Source: Paracentrotus lividus
Taxonomy: Eukaryota > Echinodermata > Echinoidea > Camarodonta > Echinidae
NCBI GenBank assembly: GCA_940671915.1
Contig: CALNVZ010003435.1
Span: 14,565,439 to 14,629,438 of the forward strand
Length of the DNA stretch: 64,000 bases
Direction: 5' to 3'
Below the pieces are notes generated by a model. It was not told the DNA's origin. It saw nothing but the letters and a program-made list of their open reading frames with translations, and made no database searches. The position numbers were made by a program, and so were the translations under genes. This document shows, piece by piece, positions 57,401 to 64,000 of the stretch (positions within the stretch are counted from its first letter, which is position 1; each line of letters opens with the position of its first letter).

Positions 57401-59961
57401 TAGATTTCTTTCAAATGCACGCATTTTTCAGGAAGATCTGTATGCGGATAGTACTGTTTAAGGTAAGTGTGTACATGAATTATATTTTTTCTATCATATT
57501 TACCCTTCTTAAGCTGCGGATTTTTAACCATTCAAATCAAACTTGCAAATTTTGAGGCGGTGGACGCTGTATTCTTACCTAAAACGAGCGGGCAGCGACA
57601 CCGGCTAGTACATGTGCGCTGCATTATCGATACTGATTTTGTTGTATGCCTTGTCTCTTGACAACAGTATTCACAGAAACGGGTGAGTTTATAGTGAAGA
57701 TTGGCATCAAAATGACTTTATCATGAATTTAAGACTTTGTGAAGATGTCAAGCACACTCACAACAAACTGATAAACAATTCTACTTTATTACTTTGCGCT
57801 GGTGCTATACCGACTGATTTTTGTTATTATATGCTCACAGTGTATATCGTAACTTGTAAGGAAAACCGAATCCAGAGCACGGTAATTAGCATTACGTGAG
57901 TAGCGCAAGTATCACCACCCAGCCACATGCTTAGGCTAGCCAGGGCAAACCACGTCCTAGGCGGCAGCGAGACCGTTATACCAGCATGAGAACTGTTGTT
58001 TTTCAAGAGGGCGGGCATCACCGCGGATAAGATATATTACAATAACCACGAATGATTTAGCGTCCGCTACGCCGTTGACGCTGAGATCTATCTCAATCAA
58101 ATTCATATTATTTATCTATGAAATTACCTCATTAGTGTATTGTTATCATTTAGAGGGCAGTTACATATTTGGAATGAGTATGATCATTAGGATCGATCTT
58201 TTATAAGTTTCCGTTTCGCAAATTGATCCAACTGCACACCACAACTGATTCCAATAGCCATCAGTATTGTCCGAACTTGTTTCGGCAGGTCTCATGACGA
58301 AGCCAAGGCGTAAAATCGTCTTAAAATGCTACAATAAGAATATTCTAACAATGTGAGACATATCATGACTGTATTAAATTGCTATATTATTATTCTTTTT
58401 TAAAATCTTTCACCTAAACAACTACGATAAAAAAAGTTCATGACACAAAGTGATTCATTAATGTTGGCGTGTCACACGGCACTAGACGCAAGGATCAGTC
58501 ACTATTTTGGATTGCATTGGTTAAACACTGAATGCTCCAAAAAATAAGAACTAAATCGTAGTATTCCGCCGTGCATGGACCCGAGAAGCTGCGATGGGAG
58601 CAGGGATGACAAAGACTTTTCACTGCACTGGTGACTGATCATGAAAGACAGTGGTCCTCGAAATTCCCTTTTAGTTCTAATTCATCTTTTCATTCTCTAG
58701 ATCTACTAAATTTCAATACATAATAATCTTTAATTGGAATGTTCTGATGCCTACCTTAACTTGTATATTGAGCCAAGAATTCTATTAAATCTTCTCTATT
58801 CTGTCTTATCGCGAGTGTTTCACGGTAGCCTCTTTACTAGAATATTCATATGGATTGCGACTTAAATTGAGCTACCATGCGCACATGATGTGTTTTATTC
58901 ATAAAGTCAAGCTATAAATATTCATGAAAGTATTCAATATTCATATTGAATGTCTTAGCAAGTGTTCTATTGGTCAAAATATTTCTGGGGCATATTTTGA
59001 CCTTACTTCATATTAGCATAGCTCCTTCAACAGTTGACAGACAAAAAGGATTACCGCGATGAGGACTCATTTTCAGAAGAAGTGCTTAATTTTTATATTT
59101 ATTTATTATGATAGATCTAGCATATTAGTTTTAGCTAACAATAGAATCTAGAGATTCTATTACTAGAGATCTCCCTTATTGTTTTTAGTACAAAAATTGC
59201 AGGAGACATGTTAGTCAGTCAAAAGGCCTTCAAAAATCGCTTGACCATTGACTTGTACATGGTAAAGCACCACAAGGCGTTGTAACCCCTACGTTAAACG
59301 TATGTGTATTATTCACCGTTCAATGGATATGGACAAATCCTTTAATATTCATAATATCCCAAGAACGGTGGAATATTTCTGCCTACCACGGCACATGCCT
59401 GTATTTACTCGCCAAGAACCGTACCCGTTCTTGACGTTGACGGAGAGAACACATAGGCTAGCTGTACGCATCGCAGGAGTGAACTCGGAAGCTATGGGCA
59501 GGGTTTACGTAATTCACTATTCTCAAAAGACTCAACCTATTTTGGGGGTTGAAACGCCGCTCAGTATTATTGGGGGGTTGTAAGGAGTATTATTAATGTA
59601 AATATCTCAATATTTGGGATCGTCTTCTTAATTCAACTTTAACAGAACAATCTACATCTTTTCCACGTATGGTAAAGTCTTCCTTTTGTACCAGCCACTA
59701 AAATTACGAAAAACGTTTGTAAAACTGTTCATACAGACGCACACCACAAGTTCAACTTCTACCTTCCTTACCATGTAAAGGCCGTCTCTGCCCATCATGC
59801 AAACTCTCTCCACTCCCACTCCCAGTGGCCCCAGCAGAGCTACTGGCTTGGGCGGCTGTAGAAGACTGGCTCAGATTTCGGCAGGGGGTGTTGTTCCAAA
59901 ATGGCCATTTAGCCCGAGTAACGCTACGAAATGCACCTTGCCTTATGTAAGATAAAGACAT
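24899..59961 (-). CDS. AGXT2: Alanine-glyoxylate aminotransferase 2, mitochondrial (13 exons)
   Basis: A class III PLP-dependent aminotransferase. AGXT2 moves amino groups between alanine and glyoxylate and also handles beta-aminoisobutyrate and methylarginines in the mitochondrial matrix. Coding exons in transcript order: 59772-59961, 49201-49274, 43419-43613, 35889-36012, 35078-35172, 33919-34078, 32506-32631, 30102-30267, 29281-29340, 28761-28849, 28108-28257, 27139-27237, 24899-25009. The total is 1,639 nt, about 545 residues, against about 514 in human. Splice phases match at every junction except around exon 3. Landmarks are a basic presequence, [49 protein letters not shown], the PLP lysine in [11 protein letters not shown], and a C-terminal MCIT. 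The Cys/Trp-rich segment favours AGXT2 over the related ETNPPL and PHYKPL. Exon 3 carries indels, so this allele as assembled is not fully open. Confidence 0.92.
25080..26580. mobile_element. Element with a tandem array of about 305 bp period
   Basis: AACCTCATGTAGCTCTACCA-type phrases occur near 25182, 25491 and 25792, and TATCCCCCACCTAGT near 25330, 25631 and 25918, giving a period of about 305 bp. The right end (26515-26580), with GACGGACGCCACGCC and AGATGAGCTAACAAAAC, matches the fragment at 5610-5700. The left end is not clear. A separate foldback element is nested at 25968-26476. It lies in AGXT2 intron 12. Confidence 0.7.
25968..26476. mobile_element. Nested foldback MITE with TTAAAGGGGAAG ends, 509 bp
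   Basis: The ends TTAAAGGGGAAGTTCACCCT and AGGGTGAACTTCCCCTTTAA are perfect inverted copies. The arms also hold an inverted pair of GTGACGTCAC palindromes near 26102 and 26330. It interrupts the surrounding tandem-array element. Non-coding; the + frame at 26130-26441 is a by-product. Confidence 0.88.
27139..27237 (-). CDS. AGXT2: AGXT2 exon 12
   Basis: 33 codons, phase 0 on both sides: [17 protein letters not shown] through [12 protein letters not shown]. It is bounded by acceptor CCTAG and donor GTAATT. The GLL-GKGG-Y/FGQ block corresponds to GLLVGRGSIFSQ in human AGXT2. Confidence 0.92.
28108..28257 (-). CDS. AGXT2: AGXT2 exon 11
   Basis: 50 codons, phase 0 on both sides, containing [20 protein letters not shown] then [10 protein letters not shown]. 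This is one of the most conserved blocks of AGXT2. Acceptor GGTGCAG, donor GTGAGAG. Confidence 0.94.
28380..28740. repeat. Degenerate 'TTTGGTCTAATTA' repeat patch in AGXT2 intron 10
   Basis: Many diverged phrases of the type TTGGTCTAATTATC and TTAGACCAAATGG occur in both orientations over about 360 bp, separated by short spacers. Similar patches lie at 35265-35520 and 48955-49080 beside other AGXT2 exons, and at 13485-13645. Origin unclear; non-coding. Confidence 0.5.
28761..28849 (-). CDS. AGXT2: AGXT2 exon 10
   Basis: 89 nt. With the G from exon 9 it encodes [19 protein letters not shown] and continues [10 protein letters not shown]. It contains the FNT-GGNP block, in which the Thr contacts PLP phosphate in class III aminotransferases. 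Acceptor TACCAG, donor GTAGGT. Confidence 0.94.
29281..29340 (-). CDS. AGXT2: AGXT2 exon 9 (PLP lysine)
   Basis: 60 nt. With a G from exon 8 it reads [20 protein letters not shown]. The Lys in MAKG is the residue that forms the Schiff base with PLP in this family. Acceptor TTCACAG, donor GTATGT. Confidence 0.94.
30102..30267 (-). CDS. AGXT2: AGXT2 exon 8 (PLP Asp motif)
   Basis: 166 nt, starting [11 protein letters not shown] and containing [20 protein letters not shown]. The Asp in SDEVQ binds the PLP ring nitrogen and the Gln stacks nearby in this family. It ends in phase 1 before GTGAGA. Confidence 0.95.
30428..31242. mobile_element. Tc1/mariner-type foldback element, 815 bp
   Basis: CAGTGTGTCCCAGAAAAAAC and its inverted near-copy CTGGGACGCACTG form the ends, flanked by TA. 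The arms are about 290 bp and include CATATGACACCACAACCAAT and its inverted relative. No transposase. It lies in AGXT2 intron 7. Confidence 0.85.
31243..32505. other. AGXT2 intron 7 sequence, no gene seen
   Basis: AT-rich. The phrase AGTACTAGATGTTCCTATGT and variants (CTAGAAGTACCTATGTG, TACTAGAAGTTCCTATGTGC) recur at about 31265, 31425, 31450, 31925, 31955 and, inverted, at 32155, so a short diverged repeat with inverted ends is present between 31260 and 32180. This may be another foldback element. Confidence 0.5.
32506..32631 (-). CDS. AGXT2: AGXT2 exon 7
   Basis: 42 codons, phase 0 on both sides: [20 protein letters not shown] through [12 protein letters not shown]. The cysteine-rich CDC-EEC segment corresponds to CSCAPDCCQAKDQY in human AGXT2 and is a subfamily mark. 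Acceptor TTTTAG, donor GTATAA. Confidence 0.93.
33299..33799. mobile_element. Foldback element in AGXT2 intron 6, about 500 bp
   Basis: TAGAGTGTGTTCAATGTCCA and the rest of an arm of about 60 bp (33299-33361) is inverted at 33737-33799. The middle has shorter inverted phrases (AAACACGTTTAAA and relatives). Non-coding; the reading frames here are by-products. Confidence 0.8.
33919..34078 (-). CDS. AGXT2: AGXT2 exon 6
   Basis: 160 nt. It completes an Arg codon with exon 5 and reads [19 protein letters not shown], ending in [17 protein letters not shown]. The AYHG motif near the PLP ring and the [15 protein letters not shown] segment are diagnostic for AGXT2. Acceptor ATACCAG, donor GTAAAAG. 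Confidence 0.95.
34370..35025. repeat. Tandem array, about four copies of 145-163 bp
   Basis: CCTTTTGACC followed by TATGACCTTTGA recurs near 34425, 34577, 34718 and 34880, each followed by CACATGTGGTATTACCCAAG and TACCAAGTGTGAACACAA. Units are similar but not identical. Non-coding, in AGXT2 intron 5. Confidence 0.8.
35078..35172 (-). CDS. AGXT2: AGXT2 exon 5 (PLP phosphate loop)
   Basis: 95 nt: [20 protein letters not shown] through YDVISL plus AG of a split Arg codon. VNSG-xAN is the phosphate-binding loop of class III aminotransferases. Acceptor CATCAG, donor GTATGC. Confidence 0.94.
35265..35520. repeat. Degenerate 'TTTGGTCTAATT' repeat patch in AGXT2 intron 4
   Basis: Phrases such as CCATTTGGTCTCATCC, CCTTTTGGTCTAATTGC and, inverted, CAATTAGACAATTGGCCATC. 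Same type as at 28380-28740. Confidence 0.5.
35889..36012 (-). CDS. AGXT2: AGXT2 exon 4
   Basis: 124 nt: one base completing the preceding codon, then [20 protein letters not shown] and [12 protein letters not shown]. The LWHT block corresponds to [22 protein letters not shown] in human. Acceptor TCCCCAG, donor GTAAGT. It needs a two-base leftover from exon 3. Confidence 0.93.
36326..37167. mobile_element. Tc1-like element with long inverted arms and an HTH fragment
   Basis: CCCCTCAAAAAATGTCTTGC begins a left arm of about 220 bp that is inverted in 36945-37167. Between the arms is a short minus-strand frame with a transposase-type helix-turn-helix (next entry). The rest of the transposase, including any DDE domain, is absent, so the element is non-autonomous. 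It lies in AGXT2 intron 3. Confidence 0.85.
36655..36915 (-). pseudogene. Tc1/mariner-type transposase N-terminal HTH fragment
   Basis: The recognisable part is about residues 37-84 of an 86-residue frame: [20 protein letters not shown] then [20 protein letters not shown]. The pattern of A-x-G-x-x-x-x-x-V-A-x-x-F-G-V-S-x-S-x-I followed by F-x-E-T-G-x-V-x-D-R-P is that of the paired-like DNA-binding domain of Tc1-type transposases. It stops before any catalytic domain. It could only act as a DNA-binding fragment, if expressed at all. Confidence 0.8.
37681..38042. mobile_element. Nested foldback MITE (TTAAGCCCAGCGC ends), 362 bp
   Basis: TTAAGCCCAGCGCACATATT at the left and GCGCTGGGCTTAA at the right are inverted. 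The interior has many ATCGCATCGCA repeats. Inserted in element P. Confidence 0.85.
39138..39460. mobile_element. Foldback MITE (ATTATGAGTCTC ends), about 320 bp
   Basis: ATTATGAGTCTCTTGAGT at the left and GACTCCAGAGACTCATAAT at the right are inverted. The interior is rich in GAGACGTC-type phrases. It lies in the spacer of element Q. Confidence 0.8.
39841..39862 (+). repeat. Mariner-type terminal repeat
   Basis: TTAGGTTGGTGCAAAAGTAA matches the well-known terminal repeat of mariner elements of the Hsmar1/cecropia type. No mariner transposase is seen within the window next to it. Confidence 0.7.
40530..41160. other. AGXT2 intron 3 sequence, no gene seen
   Basis: AT-rich sequence with a G homopolymer (40937-40952). 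No coding signal. Confidence 0.5.
41166..41427. mobile_element. Foldback MITE (GGYCCGAATTCACAAAGG ends), 262 bp
   Basis: GGTCCGAATTCACAAAGGA at the left and CCTTTGTGAATTCGGGCC (as CACCTTTGTGAATTCGGGCC) at the right are inverted. Non-coding, in AGXT2 intron 3. Confidence 0.85.
41428..42900. other. AGXT2 intron 3 sequence with GCCTCCGAAAC motifs
   Basis: No gene seen. A short phrase of the type AAGCCTCCGAAAC or its inverse GTTTCGGAGGCTT recurs at about 41148, 41868, 42038 and 42250, twice next to GCTAACRGAAA, in both orientations. It may mark ends of a diverged element. Confidence 0.4.
42907..43263 (+). CDS. Doubtful small open frame, 118 aa
   Basis: A 118-codon ATG frame on the opposite strand to AGXT2, immediately before exon 3 on the map. 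An AATAAA lies at about 43391. The sequence has no recognised domain, no signal peptide or membrane segment. It lies inside an AGXT2 intron full of repeats; it may be chance or a remnant of a retrocopy. Confidence 0.15.
   Translation: MCAAFSLSEEQHSSQTPTHSADQTTMTFASYQVPIYLSPHVMPVKSEQHIAPRTIQRVKKEAVLPIFVQSSSYEHRQIGYFYRKHMVQADIVTSRLFIGNTVRLNRFIIPGSSIYKFL
43419..43613 (-). pseudogene. AGXT2: AGXT2 exon 3, frame-disrupted as assembled
   Basis: Starts in phase 0 as [16 protein letters not shown], then the continuation [20 protein letters not shown] and WLWDVDGKR is in another frame: one C appears to be missing near 43565. Then one base appears extra near 43476 before [10 protein letters not shown]. 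The end reads [10 protein letters not shown] where VSVGHCHP is expected, so further indels are likely. The exon is 195 nt but must be 2 modulo 3 to join exon 4. Donor GTAAGT and acceptor CCCAG are intact. Either consensus errors or a damaged allele. Confidence 0.85.
43832..48565. mobile_element. Large inverted-end element (CAGGGAAAAA ends), 4.7 kb
   Basis: CAGGGAAAAAAGAAACTTGA at the left and TCAAGTTTCTTTTTCCCTG at the right are inverted, and TA lies outside both ends. ACCCGCTT- and CGGGATC-type phrases follow inside both ends (43870-44040 and 48475-48545). The interior has GA microsatellites, no recognisable transposase and no convincing gene; the 245-residue minus frame at 44527-45264 reads through GA repeats. 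It sits in AGXT2 intron 2, 220 bp from exon 3. Confidence 0.75.
44716..46384. repeat. GA microsatellites inside the 4.7 kb element
   Basis: Short GAGAGA runs at about 44720-44735, 45088-45104 and 46367-46384, with looser purine tracts between 44695 and 45125. They create the Ser/Leu-rich minus-strand frames seen here. Confidence 0.8.
48955..49080. repeat. Degenerate 'TTTGGTCTAA' repeat patch beside exon 2
   Basis: Phrases such as ATGGGTCTACTACATTG, TTTTGTCTACATG and CCATTTGGTCTAAACC, of the same type as the patches near exons 5 and 10. Confidence 0.45.
49201..49274 (-). CDS. AGXT2: AGXT2 exon 2
   Basis: 74 nt. Its first two bases complete a Gly codon with exon 1, then [17 protein letters not shown] and VKPNEYQ. 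MPPCD and the final YQ align with KPRMPPCDFMPERYQ of human AGXT2. Acceptor ACTTGTAG, donor GTGAGAA. The short size makes it easy to miss. Confidence 0.9.
49980..50017. repeat. Poly-T tract
   Basis: About 34 consecutive T. On the minus strand this is a poly-A that produces a spurious poly-Lys frame. Confidence 0.95.
50238..50494. mobile_element. Foldback MITE (AATGCGGCGGTCACAACTCG ends), 257 bp
   Basis: AATGCGGCGGTCACAACTCG at the left and CGAGTTGTGACCGCCGCATT at the right are perfect inverted copies with further pairing inside. TTA/TAG at the borders would fit a 3-bp target site as in PIF/Harbinger elements, but this is uncertain. In AGXT2 intron 1. Confidence 0.88.
51389..51425. repeat. GA microsatellite
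   Basis: A GAGAGA run inside a purine-rich stretch (about 51300-51475). Confidence 0.9.
51600..51945 (+). repeat. GC-rich minisatellite, about 20-bp unit
   Basis: About 17 imperfect copies of a unit like TCTATCGGCCCCGCGG, spaced about 20-21 bp. The block is far more GC-rich than its surroundings. The + frame at 51603-51863 (repeated RPR/SAP phrases) is a by-product of the repeat. Confidence 0.88.
52065..54165. mobile_element. Foldback element (TAACTATACACAGCCC ends), 2.1 kb
   Basis: TAACTATACACAGCCC at the left and GGGCTGTGTATAGTTA at the right are inverted. The arms are several hundred bp: TATAAGAGCTTTTTGACTTA near 52275 is inverted at about 54000, AATGACGTCAT near 52367 at about 53930, and TTTGCAGATGTCACCAATTC near 52575 at about 53775. 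Short hairpins CGTCGCCTTCGGCGACG (52083) and GTCGCTTCGCGAC lie inside. No transposase. In AGXT2 intron 1. Confidence 0.85.
54655..55056. repeat. Inverted copy of the repeat at the left edge
   Basis: The reverse complement of this stretch matches 150-355 and 644-1075: for example GTAATTTTTGTGTTTTGTAC, GAAGTGAAGGGGCTGG-type and CAAGTTTAATTTTATTTACA blocks. The N gap directly follows, so one end is unseen. Confidence 0.75.
55057..55463. other. Assembly gap (407 N)
   Basis: A run of N immediately after a C homopolymer at the end of a dispersed repeat. Confidence 0.99.
55464..59771. other. AGXT2 intron 1 sequence, no gene seen
   Basis: AT-rich with short homopolymers. The reading frames here are short, lack recognisable domains and are not supported by splice-site pairs. 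No RNA gene was recognised. Confidence 0.5.
59772..59961 (-). CDS. AGXT2: AGXT2 exon 1 (mitochondrial presequence)
   Basis: ATG at 59961. The first 40 residues (starting [19 protein letters not shown]) hold several Arg/Lys, Ser and hydrophobic residues and no acidic residue, as a mitochondrial targeting sequence would. A Ser/Ala/Gly-rich linker follows. Donor GTAAGG leaves one base (G) that joins GT of exon 2 to give Gly, so phases match. An in-frame upstream ATG at 60030 would add 23 residues (MKFKPLYFSALSKTKTL...); the downstream ATG is preferred because it begins the amphipathic segment. Assignment rests on phase, strand and presequence character, since this part is not conserved. Confidence 0.75.
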
Positions 59962-60960
59962 ATTGACGACGTTTACTTCCAGTGTCTTTGTTTTTGATAA
60001 AGCTGAAAAATACAAGGGCTTGAACTTCACTTTTCCGATGTTTAATCAAGTAAAAGCTGAGGTACTACGGTCTAGATCTAGATAAATCATACGTGACGCG
60101 CGACGTGTACGTGTACGTGTACGTACGTGTATCAACTGTATGTTGTTTACATCGTAGTTTTTTATCCAGACTTGGGCTGATTACATTTACCACTGTGATA
60201 TGAAATTCACATTAAAATATGCAGTTCGGCTGATATAAACATATAGGCCTTCAAAATACTTATTTTCAAGGGAAAGGTATGGGCTATGCACTACATTGTT
60301 TTGGAATGAATCTGACAGTCTGCATCAGGCATAGTTTGTTAAAGTGTCAAATTGGAGTCTATACTTAGCAAGACTAGTCGCCATAAAGAGGAAGAAGAAG
60401 AAGAATACTACAAAAACAATATATATTTGGAGGGGGCCGGGGTTTATTTTGTTTACTTTACTGATAGAACAAGCAAAATTTATTCGTCCCAAGAGTGTCG
60501 TCATAAAGCATTTTCACTGAACCGTATAGGCCTAGGCCTATTTTCCGTTGGCTTCATTCGCTCAAGTGTCAATGTGGACCATTCTTGGTCTCATGGTGAC
60601 CGAAATTATGCAAAATCTTGACTTTAATTGGCTATTATAACTCTAACAATTTTAAAGATATACTGATTTAATGTTTATATTATGCTAACATATTTTGTTG
60701 GCTATCATTTGGAAATATTTTTTGATGTTTACAATGTGCATGTTCAAGGTCAGAGGTCAAAAGAAGTGAGTCACCGTCACAAAACGGCATGATTTTGAAA
60801 GTTCAATTTCATTTTGAAATTCCTGTGAGTTTTAAAATGATAAAATGTTCGTATTGCTGTGAGATATAGCAATTACAGGAAAATGAAAGTATTATACATA
60901 TGCAGTAAATGTACATTTTGAGCAATTACCGTATCCGCTGTGGTAAAACTTTTATGAACT
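59962..60960. promoter_or_regulatory. Presumed AGXT2 5' flank
   Basis: Sequence immediately upstream of the AGXT2 start on the minus strand. No TATA box or clear initiator was identified. An ACGTGT/GTACGT simple repeat lies at 60107-60130. The call is positional only. Confidence 0.3.
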
Positions 60961-60961
60961 C

Positions 60962-61817
60962 AACCCCAATCAGTCACTGGAGTGTTTTTGGGGCGGGGAG
61001 GGAGGGGGCCATGATGCCCCGTAGATCTCGGCTGATGTTGATCCCGCAAGCGCGCCCAAAATTTGCACGATGGTAGTGTGCGATGTAAACTACAATAATG
61101 CCACTGTTAATTTTTCCCAAAATAATATTTATTCATTTATATGAATTAATTATGCTAATTTATGCATTTATATTGCATGAAATCATACATTTTGTTCTAT
61201 ATAATAGACAAACTAAAGCTTCTGGAATGCTTGTTTTGTGTCTTACATAATCTTTATAGGATTCCTAATAATTACTTGGAAAAATTATGGTATCGAATTC
61301 AATTTCTTATGTAAATCATTGTTTTATGAATTTCTTATCTATTTCTTTGTTTTTCGACCTTTTTTTCTTCTTTGTTTTTTTCGCAAAAAAATTATTGCAG
61401 AACCATTTTGGAGCATAGTAATGCTAAACTAAATCAATTTCAGCCAATGAAAGTGAAAATAATCAGACCTTTATGACCGCCCCCACCAGTGTGTCACGTG
61501 TGTGACTAATTTGTTTGCTAATTAATAATCAAATTAAAACTTTTCATGGATGCATATTTGGTGAGATGCAAGGTACATTAAATCTAGCTTTGGAGAAAAA
61601 AATACCGGCCATGGTTTAGGCGGGGCATAAACTTTTTGTGTTTTCTGGTCACGTGTGTGACATTTGAGGGCAATTAATTTCCAGGATTAATTATCTTAAT
61701 ATAATCAATTCAACAACATTATTTTGGGGGATAGATTAAAAGGAATAGAGGTAAATAATAATATAAAGAGAAAAGCCAAGTAAGGAAGTCAGCATATCCA
61801 TTCCAGTTAGGGTTAAA
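60962..61817. mobile_element. Relative of the 22058-22783 foldback element
   Basis: It starts AACCCCAATCAGTCACTGGA and ends TTCCAGTTAGGGTT, an inverted pair with divergence. The interior shares GTAGATCTCGGC, ATTAATTATGCTAATTTATG and AAATTTGCACG-type blocks with the element at 22058. AT-rich, no ORF of note. GTCACGTGTGTGAC-type phrases occur near 61495 and 61645. Confidence 0.7.
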
Positions 61818-61924
61818 AAAAAAAGAAGATATCTTATGTACCGTTTTTCCATCTAATTATATGTTAATCATATGCAAATGAGCATGAAACATCAGTTCAT
61901 GAAACTTCAGACATTGCTCTATTT

Positions 61925-63432
61925 GAATATGAAGAGTTTAGTGGAAGAAGTACTTAAGTCACATAATACTAGTTCTGAGATACAAGGGTTTGAATATTTC
62001 AAACTATCCTACACATCACAAATTTTTGAATTTCAGATTCAAACTTTGTGGAGTTGATTTTTAAGGGAGGAGAAGCATACGTGGCAAATTTCAGCAATTT
62101 TATATGCTTATCGATCTCCGATAATCAATAAGCCGGAAGTTGGACTTAGGTACTTCTTCCACTAAAACTATGGACTTAGGTACTTCTTCCACTAAACCCG
62201 TGGACTTAAGTACTTCTTCCACTAAAAATCATTAATTTTATGAAATGGGGGTTTCCTGTTCGGGGCAATTCATATTGTTTTTCGTCCTTTTTAACAAAAC
62301 AAAACAATCCTCTTGATATCATATGGTTTGCGAGTAACATTGCTGAATGTATACCCTATATAACAGGGGGGGGGTCAATACCATAAAAAAAAATGGGGGC
62401 TCCTTTTAATAACCAAATATATCATGCGCGGACCCCTGCATCTGCGCCTGTCAGACATAATTTTTAAGAGCGGGCCATTTGCCCCTTTGTTGCACTATAC
62501 TGAAACCCTTTTGGATATACATGTGGGGGTGGCAGTGGTATACCCATTCTAGGGCATTTTTTCCATTTTTTGTGCTTAACGGGCAACCCCCTTTCCCCTG
62601 GAATCTGTGACTGTCTGACACCATATGCAAAAATCTTATTAAGTTAAAGAAGACAATTTCAATGAACATTTCATGTGGGATTTTTTTTTTTTTTTTTTTG
62701 ACGGGTAGGGGCTTGTATTTTTTAAGGGGCGGGCACTTTCAGACCCCTCCCGTATCCACGTAGGAAAATTTATCATTTGATTTAAAACTGCAACATTGCA
62801 AGTAAAACCTTGCGTATATGAACCTTAACACATCCCAATTTTTGTATTATTTAATATTTTATTTTGGGGGGCCGTCGTCGCGGGGGGGTTGAAAATTAGC
62901 AATAGCCCCTCCCCACCTTGTTTCAGATTTTAAACGTCCATTTTGTTTTTGTTCATAAACTTTACATTCCTACCCTACTCAGAAACACACTGCCTATGGG
63001 GTTGTTCTAACCCCCCCCCCACCAATACCAAAAAAAAAAGTTTTACCGCCCCTACCAAGCACTCCCTAACGTTGCTGTCAGCCAGATTTTGGTAAAACTT
63101 CTTCTGGGGTCTCCAATACCTAAAAATTGGCAGAGCTGCCCATCCCTCTTACCTTAACAAATATTTGACCCAAGCTTGGTGGACTTAGGTACTTCTTCCG
63201 CTAAAACTTTGGACTTAAGTACTTTCTTCCACTAAACTATGGACTTAGGTATTCTTCCAACTAAAAATCATCATGTTTTGAAATGGGGGTTCCTTTTGGG
63301 GCACTTTAGGATTTGATTTTTTCAAAACTGACTCTTGCAACCAGTTTTTGGATGTGTATACTAGATATACAAAAACTCATTCTTTGAAAAAATGTGACTT
63401 AAGTACTCTTCCACATGAGCTCTTCATATGCA
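61925..63432. mobile_element. Foldback element with TIR-derived internal repeats, 1.5 kb
   Basis: TATGAAGAGTTTAGTGGAAG at the left is inverted at the right (about 63395-63432, CTCTTCCACATGAGCTCTTC). TGGACTTAGGTACTTCTTCC followed by ACTAAA, which is the inverse of the left end, also recurs in tandem at 62137-62225 (three copies) and 63178-63265 (three copies). The middle has homopolymers and no gene. Confidence 0.75.
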
Positions 63433-64000
63433 ACATCCCATTCTGCATATCTTCAATAAAATAATAAATGAATAAGTAAAAATCAAGAGAAAAGATAAAA
63501 CTGTTCGCGCGACAATGTTATGACTACCAATTAATGAAGCATATGAATCATTATCATAGATCGACGTTATTTCCATGTAGACCTATATACGCTGGGAAAT
63601 TAAGAGCATCAAATTTTTGTTGAAAAACTAAAAGGGTCCGTAATAACTAATAAGGCTGCAGTCTCACCCCCCCCCACCCCCCACGACGCGCGACCCGGAC
63701 GCCCCGGACCGAGTCATAACCATAGAGATTGATAAAAATAACCCTAGTAAACCATTAGCAAGATTCGCCCCTCCCAGCCCCCCCCCCCAAAAAAAAAAGC
63801 AAGCAAAAAAGAAAGAAGAAATACCACTCAACATTAAAACAAGGACAGGAATTAATTGGGAAAAAAAAAGAAAAAAAAAAGATGGCCCCAAAGTACCGCT
63901 GTCAAGCATATTCGTAAGCAGAGAAATTAATCTTTCAGAGAAACGAGTCATTAATTCCTTTATGCGGCAAGAAAAGCCCTCCAAAATTTTGCTCGTACAT
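63433..64000. other. Right edge, no gene seen
   Basis: Contains C and A homopolymers (63667-63682, 63779-63798). The minus-strand frame at 63664-63984 reads through these tracts and looks like chance. Confidence 0.5.

Overview
The window looks like animal (metazoan) nuclear DNA: AT-rich, gene-poor, with GT/AG-spliced genes and many inverted-repeat DNA transposons. A DIRS-type retrotransposon and a UHG-like snoRNA cluster suggest a marine deuterostome, most likely an echinoderm. That placement is inference. Long homopolymers, two N gaps and near-duplicate blocks that differ mainly by indels suggest a draft assembly with some local consensus errors.

Left part (about 2.7-11.7 kb, + strand): a multi-intron snoRNA host gene. 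Ten small exons (43-108 nt, last exon longer with AATAAA signals) have clear splice sites but no shared reading frame. Nearly every intron holds one box C/D snoRNA closed by a terminal stem. By guide sequence and the D'+5 rule these are U29-like (three near-identical copies), U25, U27 (two copies), U30 and U31 (two copies), plus one unassigned C/D RNA just upstream at 2680. U25, U27, U29, U30 and U31 are the set carried by the vertebrate U22 host gene (UHG/SNHG1), so I read this as an invertebrate UHG-like locus with local copy-number expansion. All predicted targets are rRNA 2'-O-methylation sites in 18S or 28S.

Middle (12.5-24.6 kb): no host gene recognised. It holds a Tc1/mariner-type foldback element, a degenerate DIRS-like tyrosine-recombinase retrotransposon (14.9-20.2 kb, ORF1 open, pol broken), dispersed repeats, and two foldback elements, one with regularly spaced CGCTTCGCG motifs.

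Right part (24.9-60.0 kb, - strand): one gene spread over 35 kb, a mitochondrial alanine-glyoxylate aminotransferase 2 (AGXT2) homologue. I place 13 coding exons, from a basic presequence at 59.96 kb to the stop at 24.90 kb, with matching splice phases except at exon 3, which carries apparent frameshifts. Its introns are packed with foldback elements, tandem arrays and simple repeats. No coding gene was recognised from 60.1 to 64 kb, which is occupied by two more foldback elements.
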